Assembly (NCBI GenBank): GCA_963743015.1
Contig: CAVUOD010000011.1
Location: 62,001 to 126,000 of the forward strand
DNA: 64,000 bases
Direction: 5' to 3'
Origin: CAVSRC01 sp963743015
GTDB lineage: Bacteria > Pseudomonadota > Alphaproteobacteria > Rhizobiales > Kaistiaceae
Shown here: positions 8,800 through 17,368 of the stretch, one piece after another
Layout: the number at the start of each line of letters is the position of its first letter
How positions within the stretch are numbered: position 1 is the stretch's first letter
The notes under the pieces: generated by a model
Told to the model about the DNA's origin: nothing
Seen by the model: only the letters and a program-made list of their open reading frames with translations
Database searches by the model: none
Position numbers and translations under genes: made by a program

Positions 8800-9768
8800 T
8801 TAATCCGGCGGCAGCAGCTCGCGGCGAAGGACGCTCAGACCGGCCGTCTCATCGGCGAAACGGGTCTCGCGCAGGAAGCGGATGAAGTCCGGCTTGCCCG
8901 GAAAATCCATGTCGAAATTGCCGAGGCGCGGGGCCCGCGACGGGTCGAGGACGCGGCTGAGATCGACGAAGCGCGGCAGAAAATCCTTCCAGGCGGACCC
9001 GGGGAACCAGCGCTCCATCGCCGCGCGGGCCGGATGGTCATAGACGAAATGGGGGCCCTGCCAGGGCTTGGAGGGACCGGTGAAATGGACGATCGCCGGC
9101 GGGCAGATGCGGGTGACGAAGGTGCCCCATTGCGCGGCCAGGAGGTTGAAGCAGGGCGACAGCTCGAGCCAGTCGCCACGCAGGAGACGGTTCAGCGCCG
9201 ACTGGTCGCGATGGAGGAAGGGTGTCTTCGCGCGGCGCACGATCTTATCCAGGCGGGCAGCGATGCGGTCGGCGCGGTAGCGGGCGCCATCGACAAGCAG
9301 CACGCCCGAATTGAGGTATTTCGTGCTGTGAAGCCCGACGGTCATCTCGCGCTCGGAATTGCCGGGGATGAAGGCGACGACCGCGTCGCGCACGGCAGCG
9401 ACGGCGTGACCTTCCATGTCGAGGTCGAACAGGGCGAAGGGCCGCGCGTCGGCGACCCAGATGTCGACGTCGAGATAGAGGACGCGGCGGTACTGCCGGG
9501 CAAGCCCATCGAGGATCGCGAAGCGCAGGAAGAAGGCGGCATCGCGCAAGCCCTGCGGCGCGACGGCCGGGCGCACCGCGAAGGGCAGCGAAAGGGCGGC
9601 GGCCTTGTCGCGGTCGGCGGCTGAATCGGTGAAGACGAGGATGTCGGTGTCGGTGCGGTCGTTGAGCGCAGCGAGGCGCTCGGCGGCGAAGACGGCGGCC
9701 GGGAAGATGCGGGCGTCGGCGGCGAGGACGACGGCGTTGCGCGCCGGCTGATCGGGTTTGACAGTCAC
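8800..9768 (-). CDS. Family 8 glycosyltransferase
   Basis: 322-residue GT8 enzyme that transfers a sugar from a UDP-sugar with retention. The metal-binding DxD is in VLYLDVDIWVAD (residues about 97-107), followed by YLNSGVLLVD (151-160), HRDQSALN (187-193) and HFTGPSKPW (228-236), all GT8 landmarks. Start is the GTG at 9768, which overlaps the aminopeptidase stop (GTGA), so the two genes are translationally coupled. No other polysaccharide gene is adjacent, so the acceptor (LPS core or other) is unknown. Confidence 0.82.
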   Translation of the reverse strand: MTVKPDQPARNAVVLAADARIFPAAVFAAERLAALNDRTDTDILVFTDSAADRDKAAALSLPFAVRPAVAPQGLRDAAFFLRFAILDGLARQYRRVLYLDVDIWVADARPFALFDLDMEGHAVAAVRDAVVAFIPGNSEREMTVGLHSTKYLNSGVLLVDGARYRADRIAARLDKIVRRAKTPFLHRDQSALNRLLRGDWLELSPCFNLLAAQWGTFVTRICPPAIVHFTGPSKPWQGPHFVYDHPARAAMERWFPGSAWKDFLPRFVDLSRVLDPSRAPRLGNFDMDFPGKPDFIRFLRETRFADETAGLSVLRRELLPPD

Positions 9769-11262
9769 GGCTTGGAGCGCGGGCCCTCCGCGCCGAGAAG
9801 CGCATAAAGGGCGCGGATCGCCTGGGCCTCGCCGCCCTCCGGCCGGCCCGGTGCCGGCCTTCGGATTCCAGGCAAAGATGTCGCCGTGGAGCCAGCGCTG
9901 CCCTTCCGGCACGAAGCGGGAGAGGAAGAGCGCCGCGGTGATCGAGCCGGCATGGCCGCCCGAGGCGGCATTGTTGATGTCGGCGATCTTCGAATCGAGC
10001 ATGGCCACGTAGGGCGCCCACAGCGGCATGCGCCAGAGGGGATCGGCTTGCCGCGCGCCGTGGGCGGCAAGCGAGGCGGCGAGCGCATCGTCGCGCGTAT
10101 AGAAGGGCACCACCTCGGGCCCGAGCGCGACGCGGGCGGCGCCGGTCAGCGTTGCCAGGTCGACGATGAGGTCCGGTTGGTCTTCGCTGGCCAGCGCCAG
10201 CGCATCGGCAAGCACCAGCCGGCCTTCCGCATCGGTATTGCCGATCTCGACGGTGAGGCCGTTGCGGGCGGTGAAGACGTCGCCGGGGCGGAAGGCGGCG
10301 CCGGCAATGGCATTCTCCACCGCCGGGATGAGGACGCGCAGGCGGAGCGGCAGCTTGGCGTCCATGATCATGTGGGCGAGCCCGAGCACGTTGGCGGCGC
10401 CGCCCATGTCCTTCTTCATGAGCAGCATGCCGGAAGCCGGCTTGATGTCGAGGCCGCCGGAATCGAAGCAGACGCCCTTGCCGACCAGCGTCAGCGAGGG
10501 CGCGTCCGCCTGCCCCCAAGAAATGTCGATGAGGCGCGGCGCACGCTCTGGGATCGCGGCGGCGCCGACGGCATGGATCAGCGGGAAGCCGTCGGCGAGA
10601 AGCGCCTCGCCGACGATCTCGGAAAAGACGGCACCGTGACGCGTTGCGAGGCTGCGGGCGGCATCGGCGAGTTCGGCCGGGCCGAGATCGTTGGGCGCGG
10701 TGTTGACGAGATCGCGCGCCAGGGCGACGCCGTCGGCGATGCGCGCGAGCTCCGCCGCATCGACGCCGGCCGGCAGGACGAGGCGGCGGTGCGCCGGCGC
10801 GACCCTGCGATAGCGGGTGAAGCGATAGGCGCCGAGCGCCCAGGCGAGACTGGCGAGCACCGGATCGTCGAAGCCGGAATCCAGACGATAGGTGCCGGCA
10901 GGCAGGCTCACCGGCAACCTGCCGGCGATGAGCGACGGCCCTTCCCTGCCCTCGCCGAGGCCGAAAAGCACGGCGGCGGCGGCGCCATCGGCGCCCGGCA
11001 CCAGACAGGTCTCGCCGGACGCGGCGGCGAAGCCGGCGGCGGCAGCCCATTCGGCGGCGCGCGGCGAGACCAGTTCCGACAGGCCGGCAAGGCCGGTCGC
11101 GGTGACGGCATGAACGGGAACCGCCGGTTCACCGCTGTCGGCGGGCAGAAAGCAATCGGGCACGTGAGGCATCTCCGGGAGGGGCAGGACCAAATCGGCC
11201 GGCATCATGGCGGCGCGGCGCGGGCACGACAATCCCGCCCAGGCCGGCCCGCCGACAGGCAT
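9765..11262 (-). CDS. Leucyl aminopeptidase family protein, M17 (one inserted base)
   Basis: Dinuclear-metal aminopeptidase acting on cytosolic peptides. The catalytic core is present: KGVCFDSGGLDIKPASGML, MKKDMGGAANVLGLA and NTDAEGRLVLADAL, which hold the metal ligands and catalytic residues of M17. The frame breaks at about 9846-9849 (coding strand ACCGGGCCGG); one base removed continues as GTGRPEGGEAQAIRALYALL and a stop at 9765, giving about 498 residues. Start is uncertain: ATG 11262 is used; a later ATG (MPHVPDCFLP, codon 31) is possible. The M17/MarR/NlpC neighbourhood suggests degradation of imported or cell-wall peptides. Confidence 0.82.
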
Positions 11263-11264
11263 TA

Positions 11265-11285
11265 TTAACCAAGCATTAGGGTTAA
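11265..11285. promoter_or_regulatory. TTAACC-N9-GGTTAA inverted repeat in a divergent promoter region
   Basis: A perfect six-base inverted repeat lies between the divergent aminopeptidase and tadD genes: TTAACC at 11265-11270 and GGTTAA at 11280-11285. TTAACC resembles half of the CtrA-type TTAA motif of alphaproteobacteria, but the spacing does not match the usual TTAA-N7-TTAA. It is a candidate operator only. Confidence 0.3.
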
Positions 11286-11324
11286 CAGAATATTGCTGAA
11301 GGCAGTCCCGTGGAGCCTGCCGAA

Positions 11325-12149
11325 ATGACTGCGAGCACGCGTTTTCTGCCGTCCAAGAAACGTCTGATCCGGGGTGCGATCGCCCTGCCGCTATGCCTCG
11401 TCCTGGCGCTTGCCGGCTGTGCCTCGACCAAGAAGATCGACACCACCACCACCGGCGCGATCGCCCAGCCCAAGACGCAGGCCGACTTCCAGCAGGCGGC
11501 GACCTATTGGGGCCAGAAATACCAAGCCAACCCGAAGAACCGCGATATCGATCTCAACTACGCCACGGCGCTGCGCCACACCGGCCGCAGCGACCAGGCG
11601 GTGGCGGTGCTGCAGAAGGCGGCGATCTATTTTCCCGACGACCGCGAGGTGCTGGCCGAATACGGCAAGGCGCTGGCCGCCTCGGGCAGTTACGACCAGG
11701 CGCTCGACGCCATCCGCCGGGCGCAAACGCCGGACAATCCGAGCTGGCAGCTGATCTCGGCGGAGGCGGCGATCCTCGACCAGATGAACCATCACGCTCA
11801 GGCGCGCACGCTTTATGCGCAGGCGCTGAAATACGCCCCCAACGAGCCGTCGGTGCTGTCCAATTTCGGCATGAGCTATGTGCTGACCGGCGAGCTGCCG
11901 CAGGCCGAGAAACTGCTGCGCCAGGCGATCGCGCAACCCAATGCAGACAGCCGCGTGCGCCAGAACCTGGCGCTGGTGGTCGGCCTGCAAGGCCATTTCG
12001 CGCAAGCCGAGAAGATCGCCAGCGCCGAGATCTCGCCGGACCAGGCCAGGGAGAACGTCGCCTATCTCCGGCAGATGCTCGCCCAGCGCGACACCTGGCA
12101 GGCGCTGAAGACGACGGCAAAGGGCGAGCGCGCCGCGTCGCGCGGCTAG
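11325..12149 (+). CDS. tadD: TPR lipoprotein TadD of the Flp pilus system
   Basis: 274-residue lipoprotein with a lipobox (LALAGCAS, Cys about residue 31) and tandem tetratricopeptide repeats from about residue 60 to 220 (for example DLNYATALRHTGRSDQAVAV and SVLSNFGMSYVLTGELPQAE). TadD is a pilotin-like outer-membrane partner of the Tad secretin. Start ATG 11325 has GGAG nine bases upstream; an upstream in-frame GTG at 11310 is less likely. It is divergent from the aminopeptidase gene and points toward the tad operon but is separated from it by two minus-strand genes. The TadD name rests on the repeats, lipobox and locus. Confidence 0.78.
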   Translation: MTASTRFLPSKKRLIRGAIALPLCLVLALAGCASTKKIDTTTTGAIAQPKTQADFQQAATYWGQKYQANPKNRDIDLNYATALRHTGRSDQAVAVLQKAAIYFPDDREVLAEYGKALAASGSYDQALDAIRRAQTPDNPSWQLISAEAAILDQMNHHAQARTLYAQALKYAPNEPSVLSNFGMSYVLTGELPQAEKLLRQAIAQPNADSRVRQNLALVVGLQGHFAQAEKIASAEISPDQARENVAYLRQMLAQRDTWQALKTTAKGERAASRG

Positions 12150-12151
12150 CG

Positions 12152-12175
12152 CCTTTCACGATCGGAAAGGTTTCT
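12152..12175. terminator. Possible terminator between convergent genes
   Basis: A short hairpin CCTTTC/GAAAGG (12152-12170) followed by TTTCT lies 3 bases after the tadD stop and touches the end of the convergent gene. The stem is short, so this is a weak candidate. Confidence 0.35.
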
Positions 12176-12737
12176 AGGGCGTCAGTCGCCCGACGACCTT
12201 CTTGCCGCCATCCAGGGTGCGACCGAAGAAATCGATGTGAAGCACCTGCGGCAGTATGATGATCGGCTGTCGCCATTCGACATAGACGCAGATCAGTTGC
12301 GCCGGCTTGCCGTCGATCATCATCAGCGCCCGGACCTTGCCGTCCCTGGCCTGGTCGACGAGAACCGGGATGTTCGGATAGGCATTGAGCCGGGCGATAT
12401 AGTCGCCGGGGTGATCCTGCGAGGGCGCGAGCTGCACCCCGAAAGCGAGATTGCGCTGCAGGAAGGTCAGCTCGCGCCGTTCTCCGCCCTTTTCATACCA
12501 GCGCCAGTAGACGAGGACCGGATCGCGGCTATTCACCGTCCCGTCCGCCCGCCGGTTAACGGCGTAGACGATCGTATTGATGTTGTCGGAACGCTGAAGA
12601 TAGAAGACCAGATTCTCGTCCTGAGGCTCCGGATATCGCGGGTCATCGGAACAGAAGGACTGATTGGCCGCCTGCGATGGCGCGACCAACGCCAGAACCA
12701 GGAATCCCGCCAGGACGAATTCGCGAAATACCAACAC
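12174..12737 (-). CDS. DUF4833-like secreted protein
   Basis: 187-residue exported protein. A signal peptide (LAGFLVLALVAPSQAANQ) leads to a domain with FYLQRSDNINTIVYAVN, DPVLVYWRWYEKGGERR and ALMMIDGKPAQLICVYVEWR, which matches what I recall of the DUF4833 family. Function is not known. Start is GTG 12737, chosen because GAGGA lies eight bases upstream on the coding strand; an upstream ATG would give an unlikely 27-residue extension. It is a single gene, 158 bases downstream of the patatin gene on the same strand, and converges on tadD. Confidence 0.6.
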   Translation of the reverse strand: MLVFREFVLAGFLVLALVAPSQAANQSFCSDDPRYPEPQDENLVFYLQRSDNINTIVYAVNRRADGTVNSRDPVLVYWRWYEKGGERRELTFLQRNLAFGVQLAPSQDHPGDYIARLNAYPNIPVLVDQARDGKVRALMMIDGKPAQLICVYVEWRQPIIILPQVLHIDFFGRTLDGGKKVVGRLTP

Positions 12738-12895
12738 CGATACAGTCCTCAGCTTCGGGAATGCCAGGACAGTTCTACAGCCTACCGCGTCGTTGACGCC
12801 AAGCCAATGCAAACCCATTTGCCGGGCGAATATGTGGCAAGCGTCATGTTTCGATGTCGCGGCGGTTTCGCCGGGCGGCCACGGGTGCGGCGCGA

Positions 12896-13813
12896 CTAGA
12901 GGCAGCGGCGAATGGCCGGCAGGGCGTCCGCGACCGCGGCGCGGCCCGCGGAAATCGCTTCGGCGGCACGGTGATAATCCATCGGGCCGATGTCACGCAG
13001 GCGCGGCATCAGCATGACATGCGGCGGCTCGCCGGCAAGGCGGGCGCGGGTGATATGGTCCTGCATGATGTCGATGGCACCGGTGAGCACATCGAAATAG
13101 CCGGGCGCACCGTTCTGCGCGATGAGGCGCGGGGCGATCTGCGAGATCTGGTCGCCGAGCGCCGCCGGCAAGCGGGCCAGCATGGCGGCAAAGGATTCAC
13201 GCGAGGGAGGTTCCGCCGGCTTGGCCGCGGCGGCCGGCTCGCCCCTCCGCCAGCGGCCGAGCTGGTCGCCGTTGACGTTGACCGCGACGATGACGTCGGC
13301 GCCGAGCGCACGGCACAGCGAGACGGGAACGGGATTGACGAGGCCGCCGTCGAGCAGCCACTGGCCGTGATGGCGGACCGGGCTGAAGATGCCGGGCACG
13401 GCGATGGAGGCGCGCACGGCATCGAGAAGCGGGCCGGACTGGAACCACACCTCGCGGCCGGTGGCGAGATCCGTGGCAACGGCGGCGAAGGTTCTTTCGA
13501 GATCCTCGATGGCGCCGGCGATGCCGAGGCCGCGCAAGGCCTTGATTACCGGCTTGCCGTCGATCAGCCCGCCGCCGGACATGCCGACATCCATCATGCC
13601 GAGAATCTGGCGCCAGGTGGCGGTGTCGGCCCATTTGCGCAGCTTGTCGAGCTTGCCGCCGGCATAGGCGGCGCCGACCAGCGCGCCCATCGACGCGCCG
13701 CAGACGATGTCCGGCTCGATGCCGGCTTCGACCAGCGCCTCAATGACGCCGATATGCGACCAGCCGCGCGCCGAGCCGCTGCCGAGGGCGAGGCCGATGC
13801 GCGGGCGTGTCAT
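12896..13813 (-). CDS. Patatin-like phospholipase, RssA family
   Basis: 305-residue serine acyl hydrolase. It has the oxyanion loop GSGSARG (residues 11-17), the nucleophile elbow GASMG (Ser41) and the catalytic Asp in LLDGGLVN, as in RssA/NTE-type patatins. Substrate is unknown; phospholipid or acyl ester is inferred from family. Start ATG 13813 is right before the fold begins. It lies 34 bases downstream of tadC on the same strand, a spacing that suggests cotranscription with the Tad pilus genes at the place where tadD usually sits. Confidence 0.85.
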   Translation of the reverse strand: MTRPRIGLALGSGSARGWSHIGVIEALVEAGIEPDIVCGASMGALVGAAYAGGKLDKLRKWADTATWRQILGMMDVGMSGGGLIDGKPVIKALRGLGIAGAIEDLERTFAAVATDLATGREVWFQSGPLLDAVRASIAVPGIFSPVRHHGQWLLDGGLVNPVPVSLCRALGADVIVAVNVNGDQLGRWRRGEPAAAAKPAEPPSRESFAAMLARLPAALGDQISQIAPRLIAQNGAPGYFDVLTGAIDIMQDHITRARLAGEPPHVMLMPRLRDIGPMDYHRAAEAISAGRAAVADALPAIRRCL

Positions 13814-13847
13814 CGTCTCAGAGCCTTTGCCGGCCACCTGTGTGGCG

Positions 13848-14843
13848 CTACCCTCCGGGATTGGGAATGTTGGCGTGCATGATCTGGATCGCCGCGGGCC
13901 CAAGGATAACCGCCATGAGGACCGGCAAGAAGAAGAGAATCATGGGCACGGTGAGCTTGGGTGGCAGCGCGGCCGCCTTCTTTTCGGCATCGTTCATGCG
14001 CTGGTCGCGGTTCTCCTGGGCGAGCACGCGCAGCGCACTGCCGAGCGGTGTGCCGTAGCGCTCCGCCTGGATGAGGCTGGTCATGACCGAGCGGACGGTC
14101 TCCAGGCCGGTGCGCAGGCCGAGATTCTCGAAGGCCTGGCGCCGGTCGGGAAGGTAGGAAAGTTCGGCGGTGGTCAGCGTCAGCTCTTCGGCAAGCTCGA
14201 CCGACTGCTGGCCGATCTCCTCGCCCACCTTGCGGAAGGCGGCCTCGAGCGACATGCCTGCCTCGACGCAGATGAGCATCAGGTCGAGCGCATCCGGCCA
14301 GGCGCGCTTGACGGAGAGCTGGCGCTTGGAGACCGTGTTGGTGACATAGAGGATCGGCGCGTAGAAGCCGGCATAGGCGGCAACGATGACGATCAGTCCC
14401 TTTATCATGGTCGGCTGTGCCAGCGGGGCGACCACGAACACATAAAAGAAGGTCACGGCGGCAAAGATCAGCGGCAGGGTGACGCGCAGGAACAGGAAGG
14501 CGACCAGCGGCGCCTGACCGCGGAAGCCGGCCATGCGCAGCCTGGCGACCGTCTTGTCGTCGGCAAGCGCCTTGCGCAGGTTGAAGCGGTCGACGACGCG
14601 CTGCATGTAGGGCTTGGCCTCGCGGCGCAGACTGGCACGGCTGGTTTCTGCGGCAAGGCGGGCGCGCTCGCGGGCGCGGATCTGCTCGCGCTCGACCGCC
14701 ACGCTCTTGATGCGCGAGGCGAGCTTGTCGCGCTCGAACAGCGGCTGGACGAGCGTATAGGCGGTGGCGAAGACAGCAAGCGCCGCGAAGATGGCAACCA
14801 GCGTCGGCGGGCTGGTCATGGTGTCGTAGATGAGATGAAACAC
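13848..14843 (-). CDS. tadC: TadC inner-membrane platform protein
   Basis: 331-residue type II secretion F-domain protein of the Flp pilus assembly machine. Hydrophobic helices lie near the N-terminus (LVAIFAALAVFATAYTLV), in the middle (two around residues 125-160) and at the C-terminus (ILFFLPVLMAVILGPAAIQI). The cytoplasmic GspF-type domain includes DALDLMLICVEAGMSLEAAF and ERYGTPLGSALRVLAQE. It forms the membrane platform together with TadB, 12 bases upstream. The order cpaF-tadB-tadC is the standard one. Confidence 0.9.
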   Translation of the reverse strand: MFHLIYDTMTSPPTLVAIFAALAVFATAYTLVQPLFERDKLASRIKSVAVEREQIRARERARLAAETSRASLRREAKPYMQRVVDRFNLRKALADDKTVARLRMAGFRGQAPLVAFLFLRVTLPLIFAAVTFFYVFVVAPLAQPTMIKGLIVIVAAYAGFYAPILYVTNTVSKRQLSVKRAWPDALDLMLICVEAGMSLEAAFRKVGEEIGQQSVELAEELTLTTAELSYLPDRRQAFENLGLRTGLETVRSVMTSLIQAERYGTPLGSALRVLAQENRDQRMNDAEKKAAALPPKLTVPMILFFLPVLMAVILGPAAIQIMHANIPNPGG

Positions 14844-14855
14844 CGGCCGGCCCCT

Positions 14856-15851
14856 CTAGAAATCGAAATGGATCATCTTGCGCATGACCATGATGCCCAT
14901 GAACATCCACACGGCCGAACAGCCGAGGATCACATGGCCAAGCGGCTCGGTGAAAAGCAGCATGATGTATTTCGGACTGGTCAAATAGACCAGGGTCATC
15001 ACGACGACAGGCAGGGCGCCGATGATCACCGCCGAGGCCTTGGCCTCCATGCTCATGGCGATGATCTTGCCCTTCATCTTGCGCCGCTCGCGCAGAACGC
15101 GCGACAGGTTGCCGAGCGCCTCGGCGAGGTTGCCGCCGGCGCGCTGCTGGATGGACACGACGATGGCGAAGAAATTGGTCTCCGGTACCGGCACCCGCTC
15201 GGGCAGCTTGGCGATGGCTTCGGCCATGGTGAGGCCCATCGCCTGGGTCTCGGAGATGAGGCGGAACTCGGACTTGACCGGCTCGGATGCCTCGTTGGCG
15301 ATGATCTTGATGCAATCGTTGAGCGGCAGGCCCGCCTTGACGCCGCGAACGATGACATCCATGGCGTTGGCGAATTCATCGACGAACTTGGTCATGCGGC
15401 GCTTGCGCAGGAAGTTCACCGCCCAGCGCGGCAGGCCGAGCAAACCGGCGATGCCGACGGCCGCGGCAACGTAGACCGGCGCACGCAGAATCCAGGGAAC
15501 GGCAAAGCAGACCAGCCCGACCGCAAGGCTGATGAGGATGAAGGTGCGGCGCGACCAGCGCAACCCGGCCTGCTGCATGCGCAGGGTCAGCGGCGGCGAC
15601 TTGCCGTGCTTGGCCCTCGCCTTCTCGCGCTGCTCGACCTCCTTCAGCGTCTCCTGGATCGACTTGCGGCGCTTGGCCGGATCGGCGGCGGCCTCGCGCG
15701 GCGACTCGATGCGGCCGGTGCCCTGAATCATGTCGATGCGGCGCGCCGTGGTGTTTTCCTTCTGGATACGGTCGAAAAGCAGCGCGTAGGTCAGGCCGCC
15801 GGCGCTCAACGTGGCCAAGCCGCCGATGGCGAGGAGCAACAGGGGGGACAT
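14856..15851 (-). CDS. tadB: TadB inner-membrane platform protein
   Basis: 331-residue partner of TadC. An N-terminal membrane segment (LLLLAIGGLATLSAGGLTYA) is followed by a charged region, two helices (about residues 105-140), the GspF-type domain (AMDVIVRGVKAGLPLNDCIK, then QQRAGGNLAEALGNLSRVLR) and two C-terminal helices. Its ATG overlaps the cpaF stop (ATGA), so the two are translationally coupled. It should act at the inner membrane below the pilus with the CpaF ATPase. Confidence 0.9.
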   Translation of the reverse strand: MSPLLLLAIGGLATLSAGGLTYALLFDRIQKENTTARRIDMIQGTGRIESPREAAADPAKRRKSIQETLKEVEQREKARAKHGKSPPLTLRMQQAGLRWSRRTFILISLAVGLVCFAVPWILRAPVYVAAAVGIAGLLGLPRWAVNFLRKRRMTKFVDEFANAMDVIVRGVKAGLPLNDCIKIIANEASEPVKSEFRLISETQAMGLTMAEAIAKLPERVPVPETNFFAIVVSIQQRAGGNLAEALGNLSRVLRERRKMKGKIIAMSMEAKASAVIIGALPVVVMTLVYLTSPKYIMLLFTEPLGHVILGCSAVWMFMGIMVMRKMIHFDF

Positions 15852-17356
15852 CAGCGCACCTGCAGATCGGGCGCTGCGGCGTTGGCCGAGTCGAGCGCGT
15901 TGGCGAGGCGGACGTCCTCATTGAAGTAGTGGGCACGCTCCCAGAACCTGGGACGGCCGATGCCGGTCGACCGATGTTGACCGGTGATGCGGCCGTTCTG
16001 GTCCTCACCCATGACGTCGTAAACGAAGATGTCCTGGGTGGTGATGACCTCGCCTTCGGTGCCCATCACCTCGGTGATGTTGGTAATGCGGCGCGAGCCG
16101 TCGCGCAGGCGTTCGACCTGCAGGATGACGTCGATCGAGGCGGCGATCATCTCCCGGATGGTCTTAGCCGGCAGCGAAAAACCGCCCATGGTGATCATGG
16201 ATTCGAGGCGCGACAGGGCCTCGCGCGGGCTGTTGGCGTGGAGCGTGCCCATCGACCCGTCATGGCCGGTGTTCATCGCCTGCAACAGGTCGAACGCCTC
16301 GGGTCCGCGCACCTCGCCGACGATGATGCGCTCGGGACGCATGCGCAGGCAGTTCTTGACCAGGTCGCGCATGGTGATCTCGCCCTCGCCTTCGATGTTG
16401 GGCGGGCGGGTCTCGAGACGGACGACGTGCGGCTGCTGGAGCTGCAGTTCGGCCGCGTCCTCGCAAGTGATGATGCGCTCGTCGTGCTCGATATAGCGGG
16501 TCAGGCAGTTCAAGAGCGTCGTCTTGCCCGAGCCGGTGCCGCCGGAGACCAGCACGTTGCAGCGCGAGCGGGCGACGACCTCGAGCACCGTCGCCCCGTC
16601 GCGGGTGATGGTGCCGTACTTGACCAGCTGGTCGAGGGTGAGCTTTTCCTTCTTGAATTTGCGGATGGTGAGCGCCGGCCCGTCGATCGCCAGCGGCGGC
16701 GCAATGACGTTGACGCGGCTGCCGTCGGGAAGGCGGGCGTCGCAGATCGGGCTCGAATTCGTCGACGCGGCGACCGACCTGGCTGACGATGCGCTGGCAG
16801 ATGTTCATCAGCTGCGAATTGTCGCGGAAGCGGACGTTGGTCTCCTGGACCTTGCCGCCGACTTCGATGTAGGTGCGGAAGGCGCCGTTGACCATGATGT
16901 CGGAGATATCGTCGCGGGCGAGCAGCGGCTCGAGCGGCCCAAGGCCGAGAACGTCGTTGCAGATGTCCTCGAGCAGGTCCTCCTGCTCGGCAATCGACAT
17001 CACGATGTTCTTCAGCGCGATGATGTCGTTGACGATGTCGCGGATTTCCTCGCGCGCCGAATTCGACGTCGAGGCGGGCGAGCTGCGACAGATCGATGGT
17101 GTCGATCAGGGCGGCGAACACCGTCGACTTGATGTCGTAGAAATTCTCCGAACGGCGCACGCCGTCGCTGGAGGTCCGCGGGCGGCTGGATTCGGCCACG
17201 GGCGCGACGGCTGGCTGCGCCGGCGCCGGCTTCGCCGGCTCCGCCTTGACCGTGCTCCGGTTCGGCGGGCGCTTCGGCGGCGGGCGCGCGGGCGACGGCG
17301 GCCGGTGTCGTCAGCGGCGGTGCTTCCGTGCTTCCTGTTCCGCGCTTGCCGAACAT
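15851..17356 (-). CDS. cpaF: CpaF/TadA pilus assembly ATPase (three inserted bases)
   Basis: Hexameric secretion ATPase that powers Flp pilus extension. After a proline/alanine-rich N-terminus come YDIKSTVFAALIDTIDLSQL, GPLEPLLARDDISDIMVNG, Walker A GGTGSGKTTLLNCL and Walker B RMRPERIIVGEVRGPEA. Start ATG 17356 has GAGGAG upstream. The frame breaks at about 17250-17260, 17059-17063 and 16756-16759; at the last two, GAATTC replaces GAATC in the expected DVESAREEI and VDESSPICDARLPDG. Three insertions cancel overall, leaving a span divisible by three and 500 residues after repair. Every motif is intact, so sequence error is more likely than loss of the pilus motor. Confidence 0.87.
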
Positions 17357-17368
17357 GGATACTCCTCG

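Noticed and set aside
8800..11262. An apparent 820-residue aminopeptidase-glycosyltransferase fusion
   Set aside because: The open frame runs from M17 into GT8 only because of one inserted base near 9848. Correcting it restores the conserved M17 C-terminus, a stop at 9765 and an overlapping GTG start for GT8.
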